Notes under the pieces: model-generated
What the model saw: only the letters and a program-made list of their open reading frames with translations
Databases searched by the model: none
What the model was told of the DNA's origin: nothing
Source: Phycomyces nitens
Taxonomy: Eukaryota > Mucoromycota > Mucoromycetes > Mucorales > Phycomycetaceae
Direction of reading: 5' to 3'
DNA: 64,000 nucleotides
NCBI GenBank assembly: GCA_022702545.1
Contig: JAHRBC010000006.1
Span: 2,790,001-2,854,000 of the forward strand
Shown here: positions 49,037-59,750 of the stretch, one piece after another
Layout: each line of letters starts with the position of its first letter
Position numbering within the stretch: position 1 is the stretch's first letter
Translations under genes and position numbers: made by a program

Positions 49037-50688
49037 CTAGCGACGGATAGTGCCACGCATCTGGTAAACGTTCTCCAACTCGGATTCCATAGACTTGATC
49101 TGGGCATGCTGTGCCTCGAGATCCTTGTTGAGGCGATCGCGCTCGGCAACCAACTACAACACAACTTGGTTAACTTGCTTATGAAACTCTGGTTCCCTTA
49201 CCTGTGCTTCCCACTGACGGAATCTGTTTTCTTCCTTCTTGACCTGCTCGGTAAATGCCTGGCGAAGCTGCTCTTCCTGCTCCTTGAACTTGGGGTTCTC
49301 GTATTTCTTGGACCTACACAACACAGTTTGTTAGAATGCTTTGGGCTTTTGGATCAAACTTGACGGCTTTGGGCTTACTTTGCTTCTCCAAACTTGCGAG
49401 TCTCCATCTGGGTCTGTCTATAGTTTTCATAGTGGATCTCTTCAGAGGTAGAGATAAGATCGTGCATGTGGGATCTGACAAGGAGGTTTCTGAGTTTCTT
49501 AAAGTCGCAATGCTCTTCATTCTCGACTTCAGCAACACCCCAAGAGTACTGGCGACCCTTGACGGTGCGGCCATCATGAGTAACGACATCGTCAGTCGAG
49601 CCAATGATCGAGAAGGGCATGGACTGCATAATGCTCTTGTTCATGGTTGTCACTGTCTCGTCGTCGCTCTCGATAGGGCAGGAATAGACTCGGATATCTT
49701 GGGCAGAAATGACATCGAGGATCTATGTATGTATGACAAGAGTCAATTATCTTTTCTATCTTTCTAGTGGGTCTGGACAAGTATTACATTTCGCTTGAAT
49801 TTAGCAAGGTCCTTGGGAGTGAGGGTATCGGCCTTTGCGATTACGGGGATCAGGTTGACACGCGAGCCGAGGTGCTTCATGATCTCGATATCCAAGGGCT
49901 TGAGTCTAGAGGACAATTGGCATCAGAACCCTCCACATGAATAATAATCTATTAATCGCAATCAAGGCTTACGTGTGGCCAGTAGGACGAATGAAGTACA
50001 GACAGGCATGAACACGAAGATCAATGATACCAGCACGGGTCGGCTGCTGTTCCTGAGCCATGTAGGCCTCGTGCTGATCGTCGATAAACTCAATGATGGG
50101 CAACCAGCTCTCGCGGTTGTTCACATAGTCACCAAAGCCGGGGGTATCAATCACAGTCAACTTGACCTTGAAGTTCTTTTCCTCCAACTCTACAACAAAA
50201 TAATAATAATGTTAATAAAACTAATAATCACTGTGTGGGGCTGAGTGTCAACTCCTCCTCGTGGCAGGCCTTACCAGCTTTGGTAATCTCTATTTCGACA
50301 GTCTTTTCAATCTGCTTGGAATGGCGAGCCTTGAGCTTCTTGGGCTCTTTGATGGCAGTGGTAAAGAGGGTATTGACAAAGGTGGATTTTCCTACACCAG
50401 ATTCGCCTGGATATTTTAAAAAAGGAAAAAGGAAAAATTGTACAAAGTGTCAGCAACAATCAACACCTTTTTATTTTTGGGGGTGATGAACAATAGCGCA
50501 GAGAGAGAGAGAGAGAGACCAATGAGTCCTGGACCTCTTGTTCATTGTCCAGATTCCAATGATTCTATAGAATACTTGCCGCAAACCATGACAGTAAAGT
50601 TGGCACCACGCTTGGAAACAATCTTGTGGCGCTGGTTGGGCAGATGGGCGATACCAACACCATCAGAAACGAGTGCAGAGGGAGACAT
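49037..50688 (-). CDS. Septin, Cdc12-like group
   Basis: Filament-forming GTPase of hyphal rings and septa. Seven exons on the minus strand: 50688-50580, 50406-50275, 50189-49973, 49905-49788, 49722-49379, 49313-49202, 49153-49037, total 382 residues. The polybasic start region contains [20 protein letters not shown]. The P-loop is GESGVGKST (residues 37-45); DTPGFGD is G3 and AKAD is G4. The septin unique element is present before a C-terminal coiled coil ([20 protein letters not shown]). The first intron (173 bases) starts GCAAGT after TTTGCG and splits the P-loop Gly codon; only the GC donor restores the motif. Placement with Cdc12 comes from the NLPNQR-type start and coiled coil, from memory. 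Confidence 0.93.
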
Positions 50689-51685
50689 ATTGTGGCAAGA
50701 TACAGAACAGAGAAAGAAGGAAAGATGGAGAGAGAAAGAGAGAGAGAGATAAAGAGAGAAAGAGAGAGAAAGAGAGAGATCGATAGGTGAGCAAGAGGTG
50801 CTTTATTTTTTCCTTTATTTTTGTCTTTTTCTTACTTTTTGTACTTCCATCAAATAAAATACAAAAAAAGATCCAGCACCTCATTAAGGTCCCGGCCACA
50901 CCGTGTAACCATTACGGCCATCATTTTGGCTTTTTACCTCATGCAGTAACGATAAAGAAGACCTGGATCCCCAAAAGAAGAAGCCAGGCACCTTTGACAA
51001 GGCCTGTGTTTTTTGGGTGCCTTCAAGATCATCCGGCTTATATTTAGCTTATATTATATACACGCTAATTCACCATTGAATATATTTAAATATTATTATT
51101 ATTATCATTATATTTAATACAGACAATTGTTTGAATCATTAAAAATAAAATGATTTATATACATACATGTATAAATAAATAAAATAATTATAAAATTTAA
51201 TGCTTTATAGAAATATATCTATACACATCTTTACATTCTCCACGTTTCCGAGTGACCCAGTCCACAAAAAGATCACTTTTGCACTCTTTCTGGAACCAAA
51301 CGTCTCACAGGCAAGATTGCCACATTTGCCTAATTCATGTTAATTTCCAATCGTACAGTCACAATCACAGCCATTTCAAACCATATTAACCACCTCGACT
51401 ATCGCAGGGCACTTTGGGTTTGATACAAATGGTGTGTATTTTCTAGTGCCTGCAATGTCACTGGAAATCATATACAAATGATGGCGGTTTTTTTTTTGAA
51501 ATTTGTAAAATAAAATAAAATAATATATTTATATGTGTGATATCCAAATTGATGACGTTGCATCTAATTATTTTTTGTGAGCGCTGTCCCAGAGATAGAA
51601 GGGGGATCCCACTGTTTATTTTTTTCAAACTACGTTCATTTTTTGATATATTTTTCACCCACCACTCTCTCTTATATACTACATT
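50689..51685. promoter_or_regulatory. Divergent promoter region, septin and complex I gene
   Basis: About 1 kb between two divergent starts. It contains a GA-rich tract at 50713-50780 just upstream of the septin start (read as CT on its coding strand), ATT repeats near 51090-51115 and AAATA repeats near 51504-51523. No gene is recognised. Confidence 0.55.
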
Positions 51686-52483
51686 ATGACCGCCAACAAG
51701 GACCCCATTGCTGAAGCCGGCAAGACCGCTGCCATCACCGGTGGTCTTGGTCTGTTTGTCTCGGCCATGCAGAACACTGTCCAGAAGCACACTGAGGGTG
51801 CCAAGGGTGTGTTTACCCGCACTGGCTCTACAGTCGCTACCTTTGGTAAGGCCAATTATGTTTTTTGTATAGATAGATGGTAAAAACTACAGTACCCGCC
51901 TCCCTCCCTCCCCGAAATGACTGCAATGTCCACTATCGACCACATGTTCGCAACACCAACAATACAAATAAATCGATAATGCATATTTTATCCACGTCCT
52001 CGACCATCCAAAACAACAAGACGCGTCTATATCGAATACATTGAATTGTATTTTTTGTTTTTTTTTACAATATAAAAAATATAAATATAAATATATCCAT
52101 CTTGTTGTAGCTGCCATGGGTGGTATCTTTTCCCTGGGTGAGTCCATTGCCCACTCTGTTCGTGGTGAGGACGATGCCTTGAATGCTGGTATCGGTGGCT
52201 GTGCCGCTGGTATGATCTCTGTCTTGAGCAGTAAGTATATCTAATTTTTTTTTGCAATTTGGGCGATAAAAGTAAGCTGTGTGCCGGGAAATTTAATTTC
52301 TGCGTTGTAGCCAAATCCATTGCCAAGATGTGCGCTGCCTGTGCTGGTGTTGGTGCCACCATGTACGCCTATGAGTACTCTGGTGGATTGAAGGGTTCTC
52401 TTGTTGGCAAGTCTCTGCAGGAAAAAAAGGAGATTCGCGACTCTTTCTTCACCCAGCCCAACAAGGTTGAGGAAGAGGCATAG
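51686..52483 (+). CDS. Complex I accessory subunit, NDUFA11/B14.7 type
   Basis: Small membrane subunit of mitochondrial NADH dehydrogenase, of the Tim17-like fold. Exons 51686-51845, 52111-52230 and 52311-52483 give 150 residues. There are four glycine-rich helices: around TAAITGGLGLFVSAM, AAMGGIFSLGESIAHSV, NAGIGGCAAGMISVL and MCAACAGVGATMYAYEYS. The charged tail ends NKVEEEA. This pattern matches NDUFA11 better than Tim17, Tim22 or Tim23, but those share the fold, so the call is by overall likeness. The first intron (265 bases) is among the longest here and holds poly-T and TA tracts. Codon use is strongly biased. Confidence 0.8.
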
Positions 52484-52794
52484 ACGAGAAAAGAGAAAGA
52501 AAAAAAATCGAATAAAACAAAACAGCACCAGAAACGAAACATGCGTATGATATATATATATATATAAAGAAGGAAGGGCAACAGAAAATACCCACGTACC
52601 TACAACTAATATACATGAAAGAATGGATAATATTTGATAAAGCCGGGAAAGAATTGTCTTTTTTTTAATATATATATACATATACATATATATATATATA
52701 TAATGTTTATATGTTTTGTGTTGCATGTATTTATTTTCTACTTGTTTTCGAAAATATAAGAGTATTGCGGCTTCTTCTTCATTTTTTTTTGGTG

Positions 52795-55105
52795 CTAGGT
52801 AAAGTATCGTCGAGGGGATCTTAGGAACTTTGAACTAAAGGACACCTCTGAGAATCGGTCGGAAGCAGAGGCACGGGCATTGGAAGCCATGGCTTCGTAT
52901 TCAGCCAGACTCAGGGACAAGGCAGCATGAAGACTGGAAGCAAAACTGTCGACCGAATCAGCCAAATAACCTAGTATTCCAACAAATAAAGTCGATTGTC
53001 AATCAAACAGGTCTTGGAATTGCACGGGTGGTCCTATTTACCTGTCTGCTTTCCAGCATAATCTGTCACAATATCAAGTTTTGGACCAGCAGAATTATGA
53101 GCCACTGGAATCAATCCTGCAGCCTGTCAAAAAAGATGATAATCATTAACGAACAAATCAATGACAAGCCATCGCATCCTTACCATGTATTCCACAACCC
53201 CAATTCCAAAGTGCTCATTCCACATTGTGTGCAATCCGACCTTTGCCTTTCCTAGGCTGGAGACCAGGACATCATAAGGAGCATTGATTTCAAACCGAAC
53301 ATAATCCTAGTTGGATTTTTAGCAATTTATCCACTATAGACCACCAATAACCAATACCTGGATCCCCAAGCTGGCAACCTCTTGACGCAATCTCTTTATT
53401 CTGTCTTCGTCTCCCTGGTTTCTTGAACTTCCGATCAGCACCAATTCAAACCCTTTGCAGGTCTTCCATTCTGGGTGCGTCTCAAGTAAACGTGCCACAG
53501 CCTTTAGTTGCATAGAATGGTCCTTTTCGGGTCTATTATTGCAAGATTAAGAAAACAATATATATCGTTGATTTGAAACCGTTCTTGCTCTTGTCATCAA
53601 ATAATAGAGCCTCTTTTTTGTTTTTTTGTTTCAATTCTAGTTTTTATGATTACCTAAACTGAGCAACGCTCACAATCATCGGCAGTCTGTCATGTAAAGG
53701 CAGCTCATTGAGACGGTCTGTATCGCACGGTGGATAGACAATCTGGGCATTCGTATTCCACAGCTGGTCAATATGACCCTTTGTCCAGGTCGAATTGACC
53801 ATGACAACATCCGCATAAGAACCACAGAATCCATAGACCTTTGCAAATATACGGTAATACCTAGCCAATGGTATATCAGTGACCAATTCCTGTCAAGCCT
53901 TTCAAACCATTTACACCAGTTTTCCGGTACTCCACAACCAGCCCTTGTTTGAAGCCTGAACTTCTTGGGTCTGTCTTTGCTCATAGACGCGCTGGAGCAT
54001 ATCCGAACTAAACCAATACTGTGTGAGTGGTGGTGATACAATCATAGTTTTTATTTACCTGATGGTTGGATAATGCACATAGGCAAATATCTTGACTTGG
54101 GCAATAAACGAAACAAACGGATAAGTGAATGCATATCCCATTGTATCTAAAATCCATGGTTAGATTGGGGTAGAGGGGGGGCCTATAAAAGTGTTTGTAC
54201 CAAAGTATATATCAGGAACTACTTTATTGACCGCCTCAAATCCCAACACAAGCGATGCCAAGCTCTGGAGAGCCAGAGTGAACCGAGGGTACCTATAGAT
54301 TGACCCCACATGATTATTATCGATTTTGCCTAATCGTATCCAAATATTCAAAAATATACCTTGAATCATCCACCAGGAAACGGGTGGTCAGATAGACAAA
54401 CATAATTTTATGCGGGTCAAGATCGATATTGAAGCTCATCTATAAATATTATATATATAAATATATATATATAGGTTGCTTAGCACTTTGACCAGTACCG
54501 TGCCTGGTCCAAAAACCTTCCCCCCCAAAAAAAGAATGACAGCCAATTATTTACCTTGACCTTGTGCAAGATCTGCTCTTTGGTGGCATCCAAGTCGCCA
54601 GTATAGATGACTGAAACAACATGTGGAAACTCCTTTTGGACATCACGTACTGCAGTCCACAGGACACGTTCTCCACCTCCACCAGCATTACTTTACAACG
54701 ATGTACAAAAAAAACAAGACAGGCAATAGATATATAAAAATTAACATGCCAGAACATTGTTGACTTTAGCAAAATGAGAAATTTAAAAAATAAATAAAAA
54801 AGTCTCCAGAGTTTTTACCAATAGGGATGAAAGAAGCCAAGAATTGCACTTGCAGGCACTTGTTGAAAGGGATCAGAATTAAGTTCCCGCAAGAGACTTT
54901 CACGTTTGTCTTCTTTGGTCATTGCAATACGAGATCGAATGGCGGATAGGATGCCTAATCCGATGAGAAGACAAATGGTCCCCCAAAAGGTAATTGCCAT
55001 TACGAGTGCAGTGAATGTAACGTATATAAAGAAAAGGAAAAGATGTGTAGATAACCAAGCTTTCCTCGTATCGTGACGGTCCTTTTGAATTAGAAGAGGT
55101 GACAT
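52795..55105 (-). CDS. ALG11: GDP-Man:Man3GlcNAc2-PP-Dol alpha-1,2-mannosyltransferase
   Basis: Adds the fourth and fifth mannoses to the dolichol-linked N-glycan precursor on the cytosolic face of the ER. Eleven minus-strand exons: 55105-54819, 54690-54555, 54439-54360, 54292-54201, 54146-54059, 54007-53936, 53860-53654, 53532-53358, 53306-53184, 53123-53042, 52970-52795, total 505 residues. An N-terminal membrane anchor ([16 protein letters not shown]) precedes the GT-B fold. ALG11 marks: [29 protein letters not shown], and the GT4 donor-site motif [16 protein letters not shown]. The last exon [14 protein letters not shown] is typical of the C-terminus. The junction between the sixth and seventh exons is uncertain: the model given uses donor GTGGAG and restores [11 protein letters not shown]. 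All introns are GT-AG. Confidence 0.92.
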
Positions 55106-56677
55106 TTGTTGGCAAATGAATCCAAGGTTTCAAGGTATTCAAACGTTGCAAAAAAACTGCTTTAAAAAATGGCTTTCAGACCCACAAAGTTACACGTCTT
55201 TTTGAGACAATTGATAAATGGGAGTCCAATGATTCATTTTTGGATAGCTGGTATGAAACCATATTTACATAACAATGGTTCGTCATCTGTCATTAGTCCC
55301 AGACCCAATAAATAAATAAAAAGAAGTCAAGATAACGTTGAATAGATGATATTGGAGTAAAGAGGCCAGTTGGGGAAGGCATGGCCACCTATGGCCCTGG
55401 GATTCATGACAGAACAAGATGGCAGGATAACAATGGGCTTACTTGTAAAGTCCTTGGCACTCTGGCTATTGTATAGCTTTGAATAAACGATCTATATAAA
55501 TTGAGGGTATGTGTATATTTAGAAAATATATATGCTGAGAGTAGCTGGGTGTCCAGAACGGCACTAATGTAAATGATATAGTCAAGATTGATAATCTTTC
55601 AGTATTGATATTTGACTTGTCCTTGTTGAATGGGCAAGAACTCCCAAAGTGGCATTGGGACCTTTTCGAGGTCTTTCTTATTGTTAAATACAATGGTTGA
55701 ACACCTACTTTTTGTCAAACATCAACATACATGTTTACAGCGTCTCAACCGGAATACCACCACATTTAAATCGCAACTACAATATATAATCTCCTATTCA
55801 GCGTATATAATCTCCGGTATTTGCTGTTATCTCAAAGATAAATACCTTTTAAAAATATATGATATTGACCAAAGATACCCATCAAGATTCTCTCTAAAAG
55901 AAACCGGGAGATAACCTGTTTGACTGTCTATTAGTCTTTAAACCCTTTATCTGAACAATCAACCATGGCCTGTACAAGATAATATAAGCGGGATCATTCA
56001 TTTTTTGCAAAAATATTGTCCAGACCATGGATCTCACTGTCATACAAGCAATGTATTGAGGAGGTCTTGATAAAAAAAAAGAGTACCTTTAATATTCTAT
56101 TAGTCATTGAGAGTTGAATACAGACTCCATACTATTCCAATAAAGAGAACGTTGGGGTAATTGCACTTTTTATCACTTTACAATTCAACTGCAAGAGTTA
56201 ATTCCAGATTAATACAATTCCTACTGATTATTATTATTATTTCTTTTGCAACAAAAAAGTACTTGATTCGAGAATTCCTTTTTAAAAATGCGTCTGTTAT
56301 CAAGATTCAATAATGTCTTCTCAATGATCTTTTGGATTGGAAATCAATCCAATTACATTTATGCCAGCTGTGTACATATATTGCATTAGCCTGCAGCTGA
56401 GCATGATAGCCGAATCTAATGGTTAAACAAAAATAAAGCTGGCATGGCTGTATGCAATGTCAGGATGTATCTAGAGTGTGTATGTGTGTATGTGTGTATG
56501 TGTGTGTTTGATAGGCCAGAGGTGCTTTACACTGACGATGACGTTTTGATTCCTGCATTCAGGTACTCCTACATAGCGCAGTCACAAGTTCAACGTGGCA
56601 ACCCAATTCGTTTCGCCCCAATGCAATTCTCTTGCTGCTTTTGCTTTGGTGAGCAGTAGAGTGATTTCGGATTGATT
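55106..56677. other. Divergent spacer between ALG11 and UBE2J genes
   Basis: About 1.6 kb, 5' flank of both genes. Short open frames have spacer composition. It contains GT-rich repeats (TATGTGTG) at 56478-56508. No gene is recognised. Confidence 0.5.
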
Positions 56678-58249
56678 ATGGAGGCAAAGTATAATCTAAA
56701 GAATCCAGGCAAGTCTAGAAATGTTTTTGCCTTTACAAAAACCTTGGGGAATCTCGCTCAAACATGTTTCTTTTTTCTTTTTCTTTTTTTTTGCTGTTCC
56801 AGCTGTGAAGCGTATTATGCAGGAAGCCAAAGAGCTTGCAGTCGAGGGCAGTTTTGATTATGAAGCACATCCTCTCGAGGCAAGTTGAGAAAATAAAGAG
56901 ATGGATCTATATACCCATAATCATAATAAATAGAATACAAGGCCATCAAAATGTGAGCTTGATAACTTGTTTAATTGATTCCTTTGTTGAAATAATATTA
57001 ACTTGCAATGGTCATAGTAATCAAAATATCCAAATATATATATACATATATATATATATAGGACAATATATTTGAATGGCATTTTACTGTCCGTGGCCCC
57101 TCTGAGACCGAGTTTGAGAACGGAAGGTAAGACGCCGTGAATATTTGGATTGGTGGGCTCCGAAGACAATTGGGCAGGCTTTAATGATTGTTAATTATCC
57201 ATAGGTACCATGGTCGTATTCTTCTCCCTTCTGAATATCCGTTCAAACCCCCTGAATTACTATTTCTTACGGCAAGTTTCAATAAAGTGCACGGATCAAT
57301 ATTGCTACATGTAATCAGCAGTGCTAACAAGAGAATACTTTCCTGTCCACAAACCCCCAAAAAAAATAACAGCCCAATGGAAGGTTTGAGCTCAATACAA
57401 AGATATGTCTAAGTATCACAGGCTTCCACCCAGAGTATTGGCAACCGGCATGGGGCAGTAAGTACCAATCGCCCTTTTTTTAAAAATAAAATAAAGTAAA
57501 ATAAAAAGTATATACATATATATATATATCTTCAAGTCGATCAAATCAATTAATTGCTCTTGAAAAAAAAAGTTCGTACCGTAATTTTGGCTGTAATGGG
57601 ATTCTTTCCTACGGAAGCAAGAGGAGCAATTGGTGGATTGGATTATACAAAAGAGGAGCGCATTGTTTTGGCTAAATCGTGAGTAGGGGCATAAATGATG
57701 TCTGTGTTAATAACATGTGTATATAGCTCAAAGGCATGGAAGTGCACCGTATGCCAAGTAGCCAACGATGAAGTCTTGAAAGATCTTGCTCCTGGTGTAC
57801 CGAAACCACAACGGCCACTTGAAGATATGCCAGACTTTTCATTGACTTTTAAGCCTGAGGAACAGCCATCAGAAACCCCCAAGGAGCCACTCACAGATAA
57901 TACCTTTATCACACAGACTCCCAAAGAGTTGACCCAACAAACAGGTGCCGATCCTGAGTCGGTAACTGTAGCTGAAGATTTGGCTTTTGAGAATAGAGTC
58001 GACGAGATTGTAAAAGAGACCCCAATTGAGGAACCACGATCCTCAAGATGCACAACACCGCAAACCCTAGTTCCATCCACGGAATCAGAGCTACTGGTAC
58101 AACAAACAAACACACCAAGACAATTGCCTGCTCGTCATGAATCGAATATCACATCAGTTCGGTCAGCAAGATCGCCCATTTGGTTAGACGCATTGATTGG
58201 TATCCTTGCCGTCTTGCTCTTTAGCTTGATTGTTCGCAGATATAGCTAA
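56678..58249 (+). CDS. ER tail-anchored ubiquitin-conjugating enzyme (UBE2J/Ubc6 type)
   Basis: E2 enzyme of ER-associated degradation. Seven exons: 56678-56708, 56803-56879, 57062-57126, 57205-57271, 57373-57457, 57573-57678, 57727-58249, total 317 residues. The start MEAKYNLKNPAVKRIMQEAK matches UBE2J closely. The fold continues with NIFEWHFTVRGPSETEFENG, YHGRILLPSEYPFKPPELLF and GRFELNTKICLSITGFHPE, with catalytic Cys 92 in KICLS. A disordered acidic region follows, then a C-terminal hydrophobic anchor (LIGILAVLLFSLIV) and a basic end RRYS. Introns 1, 2 and 4 all start GCAAGT, three GC-AG introns in one short gene; each junction falls at a conserved boundary, so they are firm. Homology is nearer to UBE2J1/J2 than to any cytosolic E2. 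Confidence 0.95.
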
Positions 58250-59002
58250 AGTCTAGTCTGTCTTGCCAGTCTTTTTGTTTTTTGTTTTGTTTTTTGTTTT
58301 TTAACCAAATGGCTTTATTTAACCTTTATCTTTTTCCTGTTTCTCATTTCAATGAATATGCACTGGTATATTGGTTGCATGCCAAGGATAAATGGAATTT
58401 GGATATTTGAATTGGACAAACATATTTGCTATTACCTATAAAATTCTGAACAGCAAAAGCGAGAATGGCATCATTTGAAATCAGTATTTACTCCAACTTT
58501 TTGCTATCATGTCTTGTTTTCGATAATATTGTACACCCTAATGATTGGACATTGTCCTGATATTGCTTATTGGCAATTCACTACTGATAACCATGCAACC
58601 AATGCTTTTGTGGACGTATAATCCAAAGCACCATGCCAATTCGACCCTTGTTTTTTTTTCTTTCAAAATGTGTATCTGGCCATTACATCCCAACAATATT
58701 GACAAGAAGGGCGAGATTTATGGCTGATGCAGAGTGATGCTATGCACTTTATTGTTAGCACTGCGCCATCCCTTATTTCTATAACTTACTTGTACTTGAC
58801 CCGCCCCCCTCTTTACGTCTCTGGCTACTTATTTTTGGGCCTTTCAAACGAATTGGTTTTTTTCTGTATTAAAAAAATAAAAAAATAAAAGTAAAGAACA
58901 CCTAATATTAAAGGGCAGCATAAAGAAAAATAAGGAATAAATCCTTGAAATTCTCGATTTCCCTCTTCTCTTTCTAGTATACTTTAGCCTACACTCTATA
59001 CC
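58250..59002. other. Spacer after UBE2J gene
   Basis: 3' flank with TTTTTGTTTTG runs at 58270-58300. It ends with a CT-rich tract (58952-58978) directly before a possible short gene. Confidence 0.5.
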
Positions 59003-59203
59003 ATGACAGCCTTTTCCAGTTCAACCTCTCTATACTCTATATGGTTTCTGTTCTCATTCATAACCCTGGTACTCTCAACTACCCTTCAAGCAATGCCGAT
59101 TTTTGATACAGACCTGGCCGCCAATCCATTTATCCATGACACGCGAATTGGCTATCGAATCGAACAGAGATCTGCCGAAATATTACGTTCGACCATTCTT
59201 TAA
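59003..59203 (+). CDS. Short secreted peptide candidate
   Basis: A 66-codon frame. The first 30 residues have signal-peptide form, with a hydrophobic core (IWFLFSFITLVLST) and a small-residue site near TLQAMP. About 36 mature residues follow, without cysteines (PIFDTDLAANPFIHDTRIGY). A CT-rich tract and TATACTTTAG lie just upstream, like a promoter or mRNA leader. No family is known to me. Frames this short also occur by chance, so the gene is plausible but unproven. Confidence 0.45.
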   Translation: MTAFSSSTSLYSIWFLFSFITLVLSTTLQAMPIFDTDLAANPFIHDTRIGYRIEQRSAEILRSTIL

Positions 59204-59750
59204 AAAAAGCAATATAATATTATCATTTACCTCGCATGTTACCCTTTTCTTCTTCCTTCTTCTTTAATGATTCTTGCAGCTCGTCTGCGTTTATGCTTCT
59301 CTTTAATTGCCATTGTAAACAGTTGGGGCATTGATCTAATGTGTCCTTGAAGATGTATTTACTTGTCGAACAAGACGGAATATTTTTCATCTAGATTTCT
59401 TCTTGTTGTTGTTTGTTGGAAACCTGATCTAGTTGAACTTTGAATCAGGTCCCAATCATAATGTCAATCTACTTTACAAATCGAACGAAAATTCTTGGCC
59501 CTTTGAGATATTTGGTACCTGTTTTATTAAATGCAAAGCGAATCTCTATAATATAAATACATCAAAATAACAATAATAATAATACGCCATCTCGACCCTT
59601 GGGTGGTTGAATGCGAAAATGAAATGATAATAATTATATATAGTCAAACAAGACAAGAACTTTTGTTATCTTCATCAACTCAACTCAAATCCTGTATTTG
59701 CGTGGAAAGCTATTGGGTAAAAAAAAAAAGGGTTGGTGTCAAAAGCGAGG
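59204..59750. other. Spacer between short frame and UBE3B 3' end
   Basis: No gene recognised. It contains AATAAT repeats near 59569-59583 and poly-A near 59719-59730. Confidence 0.5.

Noticed and set aside
52798..52930. Plus-strand frame reading [19 protein letters not shown]
   Set aside because: At first it looked like an exon with a TAG acceptor, but it is antisense to the final ALG11 exon, which continues the conserved glycosyltransferase C-terminus.
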